Below are positions 1-10,678 of a DNA stretch of 64,000 nt, piece after piece. How positions within the stretch are numbered: position 1 is the first letter of the stretch; each line of letters starts with the position of its first letter. The notes under the pieces were generated by a model that did no database searches, was not told where the DNA came from, and saw nothing but the letters and a program-made list of their open reading frames with translations. Where the stretch lies: assembly GCF_013911965.1 (NCBI RefSeq), contig NZ_JACESE010000002.1, positions 1-64,000 on the forward strand, in the 5' to 3' direction. Origin of the DNA: Phenylobacterium sp. GTDB lineage: Bacteria; Pseudomonadota; Alphaproteobacteria; Caulobacterales; Caulobacteraceae. Position numbers and translations under genes: made by a program.

Positions 1-653
<653 letters not shown>

Positions 654-705
654 CCGCACACCACAGCGGACCGGGCGGGACCCCAAACCCCGCCCACAAG
701 CTTCC

Positions 706-740
706 AAAGGCCCGCCGGTCATCCGGCGGGCCTTTTTCTT
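706..740 (+). terminator. Rho-independent terminator after tuf
   Basis: Perfect 10-bp stem GGCCCGCCGG (709-718) / CCGGCGGGCC (723-732) with a TCAT loop, followed by TTTTTCTT. It lies 53 bases after the tuf stop and separates the str-type operon from the genes downstream. Confidence 0.93.
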
Positions 741-802
741 GCCCCGAACCTTGACCTGGCCGCGCCTCTCGGGCCGCCTTGAGCCGAAACGGGGAGGGGG
801 CG

Positions 803-2311
803 ATGACTCGCATGTTCGCGGCTTGCGCAAGACTGCTGGGAGCCGTCGGGGTTGCGGCGGTCCTGGCCGGCCCGGCCATGGCCGCGCCGGACCTCGCTGG
901 CATGACCAAGGGCGAGCGCATCGCCTTCACCAAGGCCATGCCCAAGGGCGGCGAACTGCACAACCATATCGCCGGCGCCATCTTCCCCGAGACGCTGCTC
1001 GCCTGGGCGGCGGAGGACGGGCTTTGCGTGGACGTGGCCGAGCTCGCGCTCGCGCCGCCGCCCTGCGCGGGCGAGGGTCTGAGGCCCGCTGCGGAGGCCT
1101 TCGCGGACGAGGGGCTCTACTCCGGTCTGCTGGACAGCTTCAGCACCCGCCACGAAGGTTTCCGCGACCGCTCGGGCCACGACCAGTTCTTCGGCGTCTT
1201 CGGCCGCATCGGGGCCATCGGACCGCAGCGGTCCGGGGACATGCTGGCCCTGGTGATGGACGACCTGGCCCATCAGAACACCTTCTATCTGGAGGCCATG
1301 GTGACGCCCCAGGGCCAGGCCGCTGCGGCCCTGGGGATCAAGGTCGGCCTGCGCGAGGACCTCGCCGAGATGAAGGCGGCCGTGGATCAGGCGGGCCTCG
1401 GGGCCCTGGTCTCGGCCGCCATCGCCGGAACCGACGCCATGGAGGCCCGGGCCCGGCAGGTCCTGGCCTGCGGCACGCCCCAGGCCCGTCCGGGCTGCCA
1501 GGTGACCGTGCGCTATCTCGTCCAGACCATCCGGACCCTGCCGCCCGAGGCGACCTTCGCGCAGCTCCAGCTGGGCGTGGCGCTCGTCCAGGCCGATCGG
1601 CGCTGGGTGGGACTGCAGATGGTGGCGCCGGAGGACCATCCCGCAGCCCTGGCCAACTATCCGCTCCACATGGAGATGGTGGGCTTTCTGACGGGCCGCG
1701 GACAGCTCGCCCCGGCCGCCCTGCATGCGGGCGAGCTCACCTTCGACTACGCGCCGCCGGAGCATCTGCGAGACCACATCGCACAGGCGCTGCGCGTGGC
1801 GGGCGCCCGGCGCATCGGTCATGGCGTCGATCTGCCCCACGAGATCGGGGCCGAGGCCCTGGCCGCCGACATGGCCGAACGTGGCGTCCTGGTGGAGGTG
1901 AACCTCACCTCCAACGCGGTCATCCTCGACCTCGCCCCGGACGAACATCCCTATGCCTGGCTGCGCCAGCGCGGCGTCCCCGTCAGCCTGTCGACGGACG
2001 ACGCCGGCCTGCTGCGCATCGACCTGTCGCATGAGTACGAGCGGGCGGAGGCCTATGGGGCGACCTATGAGGATCTCAAGCGCTCGGCGCGCAACGCCCT
2101 GGCCTTCAGCTTCCTGGCCGGCGAGGGGCTGTGGGCCGATCCGGGGACCTATCGCCGGCCCCACGCCGCCTGCCGCGGCCAGGTCGGACGCGCCGAGCCG
2201 CGGCCCGGCGCCTGCGCCGATCTGGTGGCCGCCAGCGACAAGGCCCGCGAGCAGTGGCGGCACGAGGCCCTGCTCGCGGCCTTCGAGGCGGAGCACGGCG
2301 GCCGTCGATGA
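803..2311 (+). CDS. Secreted adenosine deaminase family protein
   Basis: About 502 residues. The start at 803 is chosen because GGGGAGGGGG lies just upstream and the first 27 residues form a signal peptide ending AMA; a further in-frame start at 779 would spoil it. The metal-dependent deaminase motifs are all visible: HNH at residues 53-55 (HxH zinc ligands), HAGE near 308 (His ligand plus catalytic Glu), IGHG near 337 and STDDAG near 396 (Asp ligand). The family hydrolyses adenosine or similar purine nucleosides to inosine plus ammonia; the substrate here is inferred. Export suggests periplasmic or surface nucleoside salvage, as in ADGF-like deaminases. It stands alone after the tuf terminator, with a DUF2807 gene downstream. 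Confidence 0.87.
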   Translation: MTRMFAACARLLGAVGVAAVLAGPAMAAPDLAGMTKGERIAFTKAMPKGGELHNHIAGAIFPETLLAWAAEDGLCVDVAELALAPPPCAGEGLRPAAEAFADEGLYSGLLDSFSTRHEGFRDRSGHDQFFGVFGRIGAIGPQRSGDMLALVMDDLAHQNTFYLEAMVTPQGQAAAALGIKVGLREDLAEMKAAVDQAGLGALVSAAIAGTDAMEARARQVLACGTPQARPGCQVTVRYLVQTIRTLPPEATFAQLQLGVALVQADRRWVGLQMVAPEDHPAALANYPLHMEMVGFLTGRGQLAPAALHAGELTFDYAPPEHLRDHIAQALRVAGARRIGHGVDLPHEIGAEALAADMAERGVLVEVNLTSNAVILDLAPDEHPYAWLRQRGVPVSLSTDDAGLLRIDLSHEYERAEAYGATYEDLKRSARNALAFSFLAGEGLWADPGTYRRPHAACRGQVGRAEPRPGACADLVAASDKAREQWRHEALLAAFEAEHGGRR

Positions 2312-2396
2312 CGGCGATGTCATGACCGCGATTTAAGCTGTGTCTCGGCGTCGGCCCCGCTAGCGTCCTCGTCAAGAGGTTGAGAGGGAGCAGGCC

Positions 2397-3242
2397 ATGC
2401 GCCGTTCAAAGATGATCCTGGCACTGGCGGCCGCCGCGGCCGCCCTGACCGGCGCCGCCCAGGCCGCCGAGGTCGAGGTGCGCGACGCCGTCGCCCGGGT
2501 GGTGGTGATCCCCGAGGCGCGGACGGACGTGAAGGTGGAGTTCGTCTCCACCAACCCAAGCCTTCCGCTGCGCGTCATGACCCGCGGGGCGAAGGTCTTC
2601 GTCGACGGCGATCTGGACCGCGACATCCGCGCCTGCCGGACGCGGGGCGGGAACCCCACCGTCAGCGTCTCCGGGGTCGGCGACGTGGCCTATGCGGACA
2701 TGCCCCAGGTGGTCGTGCGCACGCCCATGGCCGCCGAGGTCGAGGTGAGCGGCGCCGTCTTCGGCTCGATCGGCCGTTCCGACAGCCTCGACTTCTCCAA
2801 CGCCGGGTGCGGCGATTGGGTGATCGCCAACGTGTCCGGTCCGATGGATCTCGCCCAGGCCGGCTCCGGCGACCTGCGCGCCGGGTCGTCCCAGTCGGCC
2901 AAGATCCAGATCGCCGGCTCCGGCGACGTCGCTGTCCGGGACGTGCGCGGCGAGCTCGACGTCGACCTGGCCGGCTCCGGGGACGTCAGCGTCGCCTCCG
3001 TCGAGGGCGAGCGCCTCAAGGCCCGAATCGCCGGCTCCGGCGACATCCGCGTCCAGGGCGGCAAGGTCGATCGGTTCGAAGCCGACATCGCCGGGTCCGG
3101 CGACGTCCGGTTCGAGGGCGAGGCCGGCGAACTGCGCGCCCGTATCGCCGGCTCGGGCGACGTTCACGCCCAGCGCGTGCGCGGATCGGTCGAGAAGTCG
3201 GTCATCGGCTCGGGCTCGGTGAGCGTCGGCGAGGCCAGCTAG
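2397..3242 (+). CDS. Exported DUF2807 (GIN domain) repeat protein
   Basis: 281 residues with a clear signal peptide (about residues 1-23, ending AQA). The mature part is a DUF2807-type putative adhesin-head domain: a ladder of short repeats with core AGSGD(V/I/L), seen at least six times in the second half at intervals of roughly 18-20 residues, with degenerate copies (AGCGDW, IGSGSV) at the edges. Such repeats are expected to build a right-handed beta-helix in the periplasm or at the surface. The repeated codons give near-identical DNA copies of a short Ile-Ala-Gly-Ser-Gly-Asp cassette. A Shine-Dalgarno AGGGAGCAGG precedes the ATG. Function unknown; the domain assignment is firm. Confidence 0.85.
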   Translation: MRRSKMILALAAAAAALTGAAQAAEVEVRDAVARVVVIPEARTDVKVEFVSTNPSLPLRVMTRGAKVFVDGDLDRDIRACRTRGGNPTVSVSGVGDVAYADMPQVVVRTPMAAEVEVSGAVFGSIGRSDSLDFSNAGCGDWVIANVSGPMDLAQAGSGDLRAGSSQSAKIQIAGSGDVAVRDVRGELDVDLAGSGDVSVASVEGERLKARIAGSGDIRVQGGKVDRFEADIAGSGDVRFEGEAGELRARIAGSGDVHAQRVRGSVEKSVIGSGSVSVGEAS

Positions 3243-3266
3243 TCGCCTCCGGGCGGCTCACGGCCC

Positions 3267-3295
3267 TTGACGCCGGCGAGTCGCCTATGTATTTA
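3267..3295 (+). promoter_or_regulatory. Probable housekeeping promoter of the S10 operon
   Basis: TTGACG (3267-3272), a 17-base spacer, then TATTTA (3290-3295). This is an unusually AT-rich -10 in this genome and lies about 230 bases before rpsJ. Transcription would start near 3302 and give a long leader. Confidence 0.6.
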
Positions 3296-3308
3296 CGCGC
3301 CTCCTGTT

Positions 3309-3442
3309 GGACCGGCTGTGCGGCGTTCGCGCCGCAGACGCGGTCCGCGGAACGACCTGAGTCGAGTTCAACACGGCTTACTTGGGGTGGCCCTCGCGGG
3401 TTCGCGCGGGCCGAATTCGTTTTTGCGGGCTACGCGTACGGG
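3309..3442 (+). promoter_or_regulatory. Structured leader upstream of rpsJ (candidate attenuator/autoregulatory leader)
   Basis: The 284 bases between the DUF2807 stop and rpsJ hold no gene but fold readily. Hairpin 1 has inner stem TGCGGCG/CGCCGCA with a TTCG tetraloop (3319-3336) inside outer stem GGACCG/CGGTCC (3309-3314, 3341-3346). Hairpin 2 has GGCCC...GGGCC (3389-3412) around CGCG-GGTT-CGCG, followed a few bases later by a T run at 3420-3424. A weaker GGACCT...AGGTTCC hairpin follows. S10 operons are often regulated through their leaders (L4 in enterobacteria); that this one is regulatory is inferred. Confidence 0.45.
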
Positions 3443-3526
3443 ACCTCTCGAGGTTCCGGAGTTGGTCTTTGAAATGGTCAAAGTCACGCGGGCGGACCGC
3501 CGTCTGTAGGGAAAACAAAGAGCGAT

Positions 3527-3835
<309 letters not shown>

Positions 3836-3848
3836 GGGGACCAAGCCG

Positions 3849-4598
3849 ATGCGTACCGGCGTGATCGCCAAGAAGCTGGGCATGGCGCGCTTCTTCGATG
3901 AAAGCGGCGTCCACGTGCCCGTCACCATCCTCAGCCTGGAAGGCTGCCAGGTGGTGGCCCAGCGCACCAAGGAGAAGGACGGCTACGTGGCCCTCCAGCT
4001 CGGCGCGGGCGCGAAGAAGGCCAAGAACACGACCAAGGCCCTGCGCGGTCACTTCGCCAAGGGCGAGGTCGAGCCGAAGCGGACCCTGGGCGAATTCCGG
4101 GTTTCCGAGGACAACCTGATCGAGGTGGGCGCCGAACTGACGGCCGACCATTTCGTCGCCGGCCAGAAGGTCGATGTCACCGGAACCACCATCGGTAAGG
4201 GCTTCGCCGGCGCCATGAAGCGCTGGAACTTCGGCGGGATGCGCGCCACCCACGGCGTGTCGGTGTCCCACCGGGCCCACGGTTCGACGGGTAACCGTCA
4301 GGACCCCGGCAAGACCTTCAAGAACAAGAAGATGGCCGGCCACTACGGGGTCGAGACCGTCACCACCCTCAACCTGACCGTCTGGCGCGTCGATCCCGAG
4401 CGCAACCTGATACTGGTCAAGGGCGCCGTTCCCGGCTCCGAGGGCTCGTTCGTGAAGATCCGCGACGCGGTGAAGTCCGCCCTGCCGGCCGACGCGCCGA
4501 AGCCGGGCGCCTTCAAGGCCGCCGGCGCCGCTCCGGCTCCGGCCGCGGCTGCGGAAGAAGCTCCGGCCGAAGCGCCGGCTGCCGAGGGTCAAGAATAA
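3849..4598 (+). CDS. rplC: 50S ribosomal protein L3
   Basis: 249 residues; binds 23S rRNA near the peptidyl-transferase centre. Typical motifs include [12 protein letters not shown] at the start, [14 protein letters not shown] and [11 protein letters not shown] in the centre (the Gln methylated in other species) and [13 protein letters not shown]. Longer than the usual ~210 residues because of an Ala/Pro/Glu-rich tail of about 30 residues, common in alphaproteobacterial L3. The stop codon TAA shares its last A with the ATG of rplD. Confidence 0.97.
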   Translation: MRTGVIAKKLGMARFFDESGVHVPVTILSLEGCQVVAQRTKEKDGYVALQLGAGAKKAKNTTKALRGHFAKGEVEPKRTLGEFRVSEDNLIEVGAELTADHFVAGQKVDVTGTTIGKGFAGAMKRWNFGGMRATHGVSVSHRAHGSTGNRQDPGKTFKNKKMAGHYGVETVTTLNLTVWRVDPERNLILVKGAVPGSEGSFVKIRDAVKSALPADAPKPGAFKAAGAAPAPAAAAEEAPAEAPAAEGQE

Positions 4599-5236
4599 TG
4601 AAGCTCGACGTCATCAAGCTCGACGGCGGGAAGGGCGGTTCGATCGAACTGTCCGACGCCATCTTCGGCATCGAAGAGATCCGCGGCGACATCCTGCAGC
4701 GCTGCGTGACCTGGCAGCTGGCCAAGCGCCGCGCCGGCACGCACAAGATCCAGGTGCGCAACGAAGTCTCGCGCACCGGCAAGAAGATGTACAAGCAGAA
4801 GGGCACCGGCGGCGCCCGTCACGGTTCGCGCCGTGCGGCTCAGTTCGTCGGCGGCGCCAAGGCCCACGGCCCCGTGGTCCGCAGCCACGCCTTCGACCTT
4901 CCCAAGAAGGTCCGGGCGCTCGCCCTGAAGCATGCGCTGTCGTCCAAGGCCAAGGCCGGCGCCCTGGTGGTGCTCGACTCCGCCACTCTGGACGCGCCGA
5001 AGACGGCCGCCCTGCGCGCCAACTTCGCCAAGCTCGGCCTGACCAACGCCCTGGTCATCGCCGGCCCCGAGGTGGACGGCAACTTCCGCCTCGCCGCGCG
5101 CAACATCCCCAATGTGGACGTGCTGCCGAACGCCGGCCTGAACGTCTACGACGTGCTGCGTCGCCAGACCCTCGTCCTCACCAAGGACGCGGTGGAAGCG
5201 ATCAATGCGCGGTTCGCTGAGAAGGAAGCTGCGTGA
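4598..5236 (+). CDS. rplD: 50S ribosomal protein L4
   Basis: 212 residues. L4 lines the peptide exit tunnel, and in enterobacteria it also represses the S10 operon. The conserved loop [20 protein letters not shown] is intact. The start ATG overlaps the rplC stop by one base and the stop overlaps the rplW start, so translation of L3, L4 and L23 is coupled. Whether L4 acts on the upstream leader here cannot be read from the sequence. Confidence 0.97.
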   Translation: MKLDVIKLDGGKGGSIELSDAIFGIEEIRGDILQRCVTWQLAKRRAGTHKIQVRNEVSRTGKKMYKQKGTGGARHGSRRAAQFVGGAKAHGPVVRSHAFDLPKKVRALALKHALSSKAKAGALVVLDSATLDAPKTAALRANFAKLGLTNALVIAGPEVDGNFRLAARNIPNVDVLPNAGLNVYDVLRRQTLVLTKDAVEAINARFAEKEAA

Positions 5237-5535
5237 TGGCCGAGCCGACCGCCCGCCACTACGACACCATCCTGGCCCCGGTGATCACCGAGAAGGCGAC
5301 CCTGCTTTCGGAGCAGAACAAGGTCGTGTTCCGCGTCGCCGGCGACGCCACCAAGGATGAGATCGCCGCCGCCGTCGAGGCGCTGTTCAAGGTCAATGTG
5401 ACCAAGGTCAACACCCTGAACGTGAAGGGCAAGACCAAGCGCTTCCGCGGCATCACCGGTCGTCGTTCCGACGTCAAGAAAGCTGTCGTGACCCTGGCCG
5501 AGGGCCAGTCGATCGACATCACCACGGGGCTCTGA
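5236..5535 (+). CDS. rplW: 50S ribosomal protein L23
   Basis: 99 residues from the ATG at 5236, which overlaps the rplD TGA by one base; a GTG one codon earlier is less likely. L23 sits at the tunnel exit and is the docking site for trigger factor and SRP. Family segments: [21 protein letters not shown] and [22 protein letters not shown]. Confidence 0.96.
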   Translation: MAEPTARHYDTILAPVITEKATLLSEQNKVVFRVAGDATKDEIAAAVEALFKVNVTKVNTLNVKGKTKRFRGITGRRSDVKKAVVTLAEGQSIDITTGL

Positions 5536-5539
5536 TCCG

Positions 5540-6376
5540 ATGGCCTTGAAGCAATTCAACCCGACTTCGCCTGGCCGCCGCGGCCTGGTGCTGGTCGACA
5601 AGTCCGAGCTCCACAAGGGCCGGCCCGAGAAGTCGCTCGTCGAAGGCCTGACCAAGTCGGGCGGCCGGGGCGGCGGCGGCCGGGTGGCCGTGCGCTTCCG
5701 TGGCGGCGGCGCCAAGCGCCTGTACCGCAAGATCGACTTCAAGCGTCGCAAGTTCGACGTGGTCGGCACGGTCGAGCGCCTGGAGTACGACCCGAACCGC
5801 ACCGCCTTCATCGCTCTGGTGAAGTATGCGGACGGTGAGAAGGCCTACATCCTGGCGCCGCAGCGCCTGAAGGCCGGCGACGAAGTGGTGGCCTCCGAGA
5901 AGGCGGACGTGAAGCCGGGCAACGCCATGCCCCTGCGCGCCATGCCGATCGGTACCATCATCCACAACATCGAGCTCAAGCCGCTGAAGGGCGGGCAGGT
6001 GGCCCGCTCCGCCGGCGCCTACGCCCAGCTGGTCGGCCGCGACGCCGGCTACGCCCAGATCCGCCTGAACTCGGGCGAACTGCGCATGGTGCAGGACAGC
6101 TGCATGGCCACGGTCGGCGCCGTCTCGAACCCGGACCACATGAACGAGGTCCTGGGCAAGGCCGGCCGCACGCGCCACAAGGGCCGTCGCCCGCACGTCC
6201 GCGGCGTCGCCATGAACCCGATCGACCACCCGCACGGCGGTGGTGAAGGCCGGACCTCCGGCGGTCGTCACCCGGTGACGCCGTGGGGCAAGCCGACCAA
6301 GGGCCGCAAGACCCGCACCAACAAGGCGACGGACAAGTTCATCATCCGCTCGCGTCACGCTCGGAAGGCTCGCTAA
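5540..6376 (+). CDS. rplB: 50S ribosomal protein L2
   Basis: 278 residues, needed for subunit association and peptidyl transfer. It has the usual [15 protein letters not shown] start, GGGHKRxYR-like [18 protein letters not shown], and the C-terminal [19 protein letters not shown] loop that carries the essential His. Four bases separate it from rplW. Confidence 0.98.
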   Translation: MALKQFNPTSPGRRGLVLVDKSELHKGRPEKSLVEGLTKSGGRGGGGRVAVRFRGGGAKRLYRKIDFKRRKFDVVGTVERLEYDPNRTAFIALVKYADGEKAYILAPQRLKAGDEVVASEKADVKPGNAMPLRAMPIGTIIHNIELKPLKGGQVARSAGAYAQLVGRDAGYAQIRLNSGELRMVQDSCMATVGAVSNPDHMNEVLGKAGRTRHKGRRPHVRGVAMNPIDHPHGGGEGRTSGGRHPVTPWGKPTKGRKTRTNKATDKFIIRSRHARKAR

Positions 6377-6379
6377 GTC

Positions 6380-6658
6380 ATGACCCGCTCCGTCTGGAAA
6401 GGTCCGTTCGTCGACGGATACCTGCTCAAGAAGGCCGAGGCTGCGCAAAGCTCCGGCCGCAAGGACGTGATCAAGACCTGGTCGCGCCGCTCCACCATCA
6501 TGCCGCAGTTCGTCGGCCTGACCTTCGGCGTCCACAACGGTCACAAGCATGTGCCGGTGCTGGTCTCCGAGGAGATGGTCGGCATGAAGTTCGGCGAATT
6601 CGCGCCCACCCGGTACTTCCCGGGCCACGCGGCCGACAAGAAGGCCAAGAGGAAGTAG
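6380..6658 (+). CDS. rpsS: 30S ribosomal protein S19
   Basis: 92 residues; contacts tRNA at the 30S head. Typical [18 protein letters not shown] start, [18 protein letters not shown] and [22 protein letters not shown] segments. Three bases after rplB and two before rplV. Confidence 0.98.
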   Translation: MTRSVWKGPFVDGYLLKKAEAAQSSGRKDVIKTWSRRSTIMPQFVGLTFGVHNGHKHVPVLVSEEMVGMKFGEFAPTRYFPGHAADKKAKRK

Positions 6659-6660
6659 TC

Positions 6661-7041
6661 ATGGCCAAGCAAACCAAGGGCCGCCGTGTCGAGTCCGCCG
6701 AGGCCATGGCCAAGGTCCGGACCCTGCGCATCAGTCCGCAGAAGCTGAACCTGGTGGCCCAGTCGATCCGCGGCCTCAAGGTCCAGCAGGCGCTCAACGA
6801 GCTCGAGTTCAGCCGCAAGCGCATCGCCCGCGATGTCCGCAAGGCGCTCTACTCGGCCATCTCGAACGCCGAGAACAACCACAACCTCGACATCGACTCC
6901 CTGGTCGTCGCCGAGGCCTTCGTGGGCAAGAACCTGGTCATGAAGCGCTTCCACGCCCGTGCGCGGGGTCGCGCTTCGCGGGTCGAGAAGCCCTTCTCCG
7001 AGATCACCATCGTGGTCCGGGAACTTGGTGAGGCTGCCTGA
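6661..7041 (+). CDS. rplV: 50S ribosomal protein L22
   Basis: 126 residues from the ATG at 6661, which matches the family length; the frame is open upstream through rpsS, but that extension is not homologous. L22 lines the exit tunnel. Conserved [17 protein letters not shown] and [26 protein letters not shown]. The stop TGA shares its A with the rpsC start. Confidence 0.97.
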   Translation: MAKQTKGRRVESAEAMAKVRTLRISPQKLNLVAQSIRGLKVQQALNELEFSRKRIARDVRKALYSAISNAENNHNLDIDSLVVAEAFVGKNLVMKRFHARARGRASRVEKPFSEITIVVRELGEAA

Positions 7042-7793
7042 TGGGTCAGAAAATCAATCCGGTCGGGCTCCGCCTCGGCATCAACCGCACCTGGGACAGC
7101 CGCTGGTTCGCCGACGGCCGTGACTATGGCCGCCTGCTCCACGAGGACCTCAAGGTTCGCCGGGAGCTGAAGAAGCGCCTCGCCCAGGCCGGCGTCTCGC
7201 GCATCATCATCGAGCGTCCGCACAAGAAGTGCCGCATCACCATCTATGCGGCGCGTCCCGGCGTGATCATCGGCAAGAAGGGCGCCGACATCGACAAGCT
7301 CCGCAAGGACCTGTCGGCCCTGACCGAAGGCGACGTTCACCTGAACATCGTCGAGGTCCGCAAGCCCGAGACCGACGCCCAGCTGGTGGCCGAGAACATC
7401 GCCCAGCAGCTCGAGCGCCGGATCGCCTTCCGTCGCGCCATGAAGCGTTCGATGCAGTCGGCCATGCGCCTGGGCGCCAAGGGCGTCCGCATCAACGTCT
7501 CGGGCCGCCTCGGCGGCGCCGAAATCGCGCGGATGGAATGGTATCGCGAAGGCCGCGTGCCGCTGCACACCCTGCGCGCCGACATCGACTACGGTTTCAC
7601 CGAAGCCAAGACCACCTACGGCATCATCGGCGTGAAGGTCTGGATCTTCAAAGGCGAAGTCCTCGAGCACGATCCCATGGCCCAGGACAAGCGCCTGGCC
7701 ACCGAGTCCGGCCCGGCCGGCGAGGGCGGCGGCCGTGGCGACCGTGGGGACCGTGGCCCGCGCCGCGATCGGCGCGAGCAGGCCGGCGCTTAA
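7041..7793 (+). CDS. rpsC: 30S ribosomal protein S3
   Basis: 250 residues. S3 lines the mRNA entry channel. Contains the KH domain with GxxG-type [16 protein letters not shown] and the C-terminal [31 protein letters not shown] Gly/Arg/Asp-rich tail of about 25 residues (repeated GDRGD-type units) follows the conserved part. The start overlaps the rplV stop by one base. Confidence 0.97.
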   Translation: MGQKINPVGLRLGINRTWDSRWFADGRDYGRLLHEDLKVRRELKKRLAQAGVSRIIIERPHKKCRITIYAARPGVIIGKKGADIDKLRKDLSALTEGDVHLNIVEVRKPETDAQLVAENIAQQLERRIAFRRAMKRSMQSAMRLGAKGVRINVSGRLGGAEIARMEWYREGRVPLHTLRADIDYGFTEAKTTYGIIGVKVWIFKGEVLEHDPMAQDKRLATESGPAGEGGGRGDRGDRGPRRDRREQAGA

Positions 7794-7805
7794 GGATTAC
7801 GAGTC

Positions 7806-8237
7806 ATGCTGTCTCCTAAGAAGACCAAGTACCGGAAGCAGTTCAAAGGCCGCATCCACGGGACGGCCAAGGGCGGCTTCACGCTGAACTTCGGCTCCTA
7901 CGGCCTGAAGTCGCTCGAGCCGGAACGCATCACCGCGCGCCAGATCGAAGCCGCGCGTCGGGCGATCACCCGCCAGATGAAGCGTCAGGGCCGCGTGTGG
8001 ATCCGGATCTTCCCGGACCTGCCGGTCACCGACAAGCCGGCCGAGGTCCGGATGGGTAAGGGTAAGGGTTCGGTCGAGTACTGGGCCGCCCGCGTCCATC
8101 CCGGCCGGATCATGTTCGAGATCGACGGGGTGCCGGACGATATCGCGCGTGAGGCCCTGCGTCTCGGCGCGGCCAAGCTGCCGGTGAAGACCCGTATCGT
8201 CACCCGCATCGACGCTGCTGTCGCGGAGCATGCCTGA
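7806..8237 (+). CDS. rplP: 50S ribosomal protein L16
   Basis: 143 residues; near the A site of the 50S subunit. Begins [16 protein letters not shown] and carries [21 protein letters not shown] and [23 protein letters not shown]. Stop TGA overlaps the rpmC ATG by one base. Confidence 0.97.
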   Translation: MLSPKKTKYRKQFKGRIHGTAKGGFTLNFGSYGLKSLEPERITARQIEAARRAITRQMKRQGRVWIRIFPDLPVTDKPAEVRMGKGKGSVEYWAARVHPGRIMFEIDGVPDDIAREALRLGAAKLPVKTRIVTRIDAAVAEHA

Positions 8238-8431
8238 TGAAAGCCGCTGAAGTCCGGGGCATGACCCCCGATCAGATCGCCGAGGCTCTGCTGAACCTGA
8301 AGAAGGAGCAGTTCAACCTGCGCTTCCAGGCGGCGACGGGCCAGGTCGAGAAGACCCACCGCGTGAACGAGATCCGCAAGGATATCGCGCGGCTGAAGAC
8401 CATCCTGCGTTCCAAGCAGGCGCAGGCCTAA
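8237..8431 (+). CDS. rpmC: 50S ribosomal protein L29
   Basis: 64 residues, a two-helix protein beside the exit tunnel. Family pattern [40 protein letters not shown] across two segments. Coupled to rplP by a one-base overlap; 11 bases before rpsQ. Confidence 0.97.
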   Translation: MKAAEVRGMTPDQIAEALLNLKKEQFNLRFQAATGQVEKTHRVNEIRKDIARLKTILRSKQAQA

Positions 8432-8442
8432 GGAGACCGCTT

Positions 8443-8694
8443 ATGCCGAAACGTATTCTCGAAGGCGTGGTCGTCTCCGACAAGGGCGACAAGACCATCG
8501 TCGTGAATGTCGAGCGGACCATTCTGCACCCGGTGCTGAAGAAGACCGTGCGTCGTTCCAAGCGCTACCACGCGCACGACGAATCCAACGCCTACAAGGT
8601 CGGCGAGCGCGCCCGGATCATCGAGTGCGCCCCGAAGTCCAAGCTGAAAACCTGGGAGGTCCTGCCCAAGCAGGCCGACCAGCAAACGACGTGA
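8443..8694 (+). CDS. rpsQ: 30S ribosomal protein S17
   Basis: 83 residues, an OB-fold rRNA-binding protein. Conserved [18 protein letters not shown] and [18 protein letters not shown]. Good AAGGAGA Shine-Dalgarno upstream. Confidence 0.97.
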   Translation: MPKRILEGVVVSDKGDKTIVVNVERTILHPVLKKTVRRSKRYHAHDESNAYKVGERARIIECAPKSKLKTWEVLPKQADQQTT

Positions 8695-8710
8695 GAGAGG
8701 ATCTCATCCG

Positions 8711-9079
8711 ATGATCCAGATGCAGACTAACCTCGAAGTCGCCGACAATTCCGGCGCGCGTCGTGTGATGTGCATCAAGGTCCTGGGCGGCGCCGGGCGG
8801 CGTTACGCCGGCGTGGGCGACAAGATCGTCGTCTCCGTGAAGGAAGCCATTCCGCGCGGCCGCGTGAAGAAGGGCGACGTGCTGCAGGCCATCGTGGTCC
8901 GCACGTCCTCGGCCATCAAGCGCAAGGACGGCTCGGTCATCCGCTTCGACAAGAACGCGGCGGTGATCGTCAACAAGCAAAGCGAGCCGATCGGTACGCG
9001 GATCTTCGGCCCGGTTCCCCGTGAACTGCGCGCCAAGAACCACATGAAGATCATTTCGCTCGCGCCTGAGGTGCTGTGA
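8711..9079 (+). CDS. rplN: 50S ribosomal protein L14
   Basis: 122 residues, exactly the family length. Begins [22 protein letters not shown]; also has [14 protein letters not shown]-like and [20 protein letters not shown]. Forms an inter-subunit bridge and is a binding site for silencing factor RsfS in other bacteria. Stop overlaps the rplX ATG by one base. Confidence 0.98.
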   Translation: MIQMQTNLEVADNSGARRVMCIKVLGGAGRRYAGVGDKIVVSVKEAIPRGRVKKGDVLQAIVVRTSSAIKRKDGSVIRFDKNAAVIVNKQSEPIGTRIFGPVPRELRAKNHMKIISLAPEVL

Positions 9080-9393
9080 TGGCCGCGAAGATCAAGAAGG
9101 GCGACCGCGTCGTCGTCCTGACCGGCAAGGACAAGGGCCGCGAAGGCAAGGTCCTTCAGGTCATGCCGAAGGAAGAGCGCGTCGTCGTCGAAGGCCTGAA
9201 CATGGTTCAGCGCCACACGCGTCCGACGCAGATGGATCCCCAGGGCGGGATCAAGCACAAGGAAGCGCCGCTTCACGTCTCGAACGTGGCCATCGTCGAC
9301 TCCAACGGCAAGCCGACCCGCGTCGGCTTCCGCGTGGAAGGCGACAAGAAGGTGCGCGTCGCCAAGACGACCGGCGAGGTGATCAATGGCTGA
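9079..9393 (+). CDS. rplX: 50S ribosomal protein L24
   Basis: 104 residues from the ATG at 9079 (overlapping the rplN TGA); a GTG one codon earlier is less likely. KOW-motif protein that starts 50S assembly: [23 protein letters not shown]. Ends with an 8-base overlap into rplE. Confidence 0.96.
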   Translation: MAAKIKKGDRVVVLTGKDKGREGKVLQVMPKEERVVVEGLNMVQRHTRPTQMDPQGGIKHKEAPLHVSNVAIVDSNGKPTRVGFRVEGDKKVRVAKTTGEVING

Positions 9394-9943
9394 TCAGGCT
9401 TACGAACCCCGGCTGAAGACCGAATATCGTCAGCGCATCCGCGCGACGATGAAGGAGCAGTTCGGCTACACGAACGAGATGCAGATCCCCAAGCTCGACA
9501 AGATCGTGCTGAACATGGGGATCGGCGAGGCCGTGGCCGACTCCAAGAAGGTCCAGTCGGCGATCACCGACCTGGCGGCCATCGCCGGCCAGAAGCCGGT
9601 GCCGACCCGCGCCCGCCAGTCGATCGCCGGCTTCAAGCTGCGCGAGAACATGGTGATCGGCGCCAAGGTGACCCTGCGCAAGGACCGCATGTACGAGTTC
9701 CTTGACCGGCTCATCACCATCGCCCTGCCGCGGGTGAAGGACTTCCGGGGGCTGAAGCCCACTTCCTTCGACGGCCGCGGCAACTACGCCATGGGTCTGA
9801 AGGAGCACCTGGTGTTCCCGGAGATCAACTACGACCAGATCGACCAGATCTGGGGCATGGACATCATCGTCTGCACGACTGCGAAGACCGACGACGAAGC
9901 CCGCCAGCTTCTTCGGGAATTCCAGTTCCCGTTCAACGCGTAA
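9386..9943 (+). CDS. rplE: 50S ribosomal protein L5
   Basis: 185 residues; binds 5S rRNA. Conserved [44 protein letters not shown] and [22 protein letters not shown] end. The start lies inside the last codons of rplX, so the two are translationally coupled. Confidence 0.98.
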   Translation: MADQAYEPRLKTEYRQRIRATMKEQFGYTNEMQIPKLDKIVLNMGIGEAVADSKKVQSAITDLAAIAGQKPVPTRARQSIAGFKLRENMVIGAKVTLRKDRMYEFLDRLITIALPRVKDFRGLKPTSFDGRGNYAMGLKEHLVFPEINYDQIDQIWGMDIIVCTTAKTDDEARQLLREFQFPFNA

Positions 9944-9965
9944 ACGGACGGGAGAGGAACAAGAC

Positions 9966-10271
9966 ATGGCCAAGAAAAGCGCTGTCAACCGCAACGAGAA
10001 GGTCAAGGCCCTCGTCAAGCAATATGCCGAGAAGCGCGAAGCGCTGAAGGCGATCGCCAATGACGAAAGCCTGCCGCTCGAAGAGCGTTTCGAAGCCCGG
10101 CTGAAGCTCGCCGAGCTGCCCCGCAACTCGTCCAAGGTTCGCATCCGCAACCGCTGCGACGTGACGGGTCGTCCGCGCGCCTATTACCGCAAGCTGCGCA
10201 TGAGCCGGGTTGCGCTGCGCGAACTGGGGTCGCTGGGTCAGATCCCCGGCCTCGTGAAGTCGAGCTGGTAG
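9966..10271 (+). CDS. rpsN: 30S ribosomal protein S14 (long, zinc-free type)
   Basis: 101 residues, the longer C-minus form: [20 protein letters not shown] at the start and [21 protein letters not shown], where the CxxC zinc pairs of the short form are missing. GGGAGAGGAAC precedes the start. Confidence 0.97.
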   Translation: MAKKSAVNRNEKVKALVKQYAEKREALKAIANDESLPLEERFEARLKLAELPRNSSKVRIRNRCDVTGRPRAYYRKLRMSRVALRELGSLGQIPGLVKSSW

Positions 10272-10281
10272 GAGGGGCCCC

Positions 10282-10677
10282 ATGGTGAACGACCCCATCG
10301 GCGATATGATCGCCCGCATCAAGAACGCCGCCCAGCGCGGCCGCAGCAAGGTCGCCACGCCCGCCTCGAAGATGCGCGCGCGCGTCCTCGACGTGCTGGC
10401 CGACGAAGGCTACATCCGCGGCTACCAGCTGGTTCAGAAGCCGGGCGCGTTCCCGGAGTTCGAGATCGAGCTGAAGTACTTCGACGGTCAGCCCGTGATC
10501 GTCGAGATCAGCCGCGTCTCCAAGCCGGGCCGCCGCGTCTATTCGTCGATCAAGGACCTGAAGCCCGTGAAGAACGGCCTCGGGATCTCGATCCTGTCGA
10601 CGCCCAAGGGCGTCATGTCCGACACCGCCGCCCGCGACGCCAATGTGGGTGGTGAAGTGCTCTGCCGGGTCTACTGA
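10282..10677 (+). CDS. rpsH: 30S ribosomal protein S8
   Basis: 131 residues; binds the central domain of 16S rRNA and in enterobacteria represses the spc operon. [14 protein letters not shown] at the start and [36 protein letters not shown] toward the end. One base before rplF. Confidence 0.97.
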   Translation: MVNDPIGDMIARIKNAAQRGRSKVATPASKMRARVLDVLADEGYIRGYQLVQKPGAFPEFEIELKYFDGQPVIVEISRVSKPGRRVYSSIKDLKPVKNGLGISILSTPKGVMSDTAARDANVGGEVLCRVY

Positions 10678-10678
10678 T

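Noticed and set aside
719-2323. 534-codon minus-strand frame over the deaminase gene
   Set aside because: Shadow of a gene with a signal peptide and all catalytic motifs on the other strand.
6283-6660. N-terminal extension of L22 into rpsS
   Set aside because: The frame is open but the extension is Arg/Gln-rich shadow sequence; the ATG at 6661 gives the family start and length.
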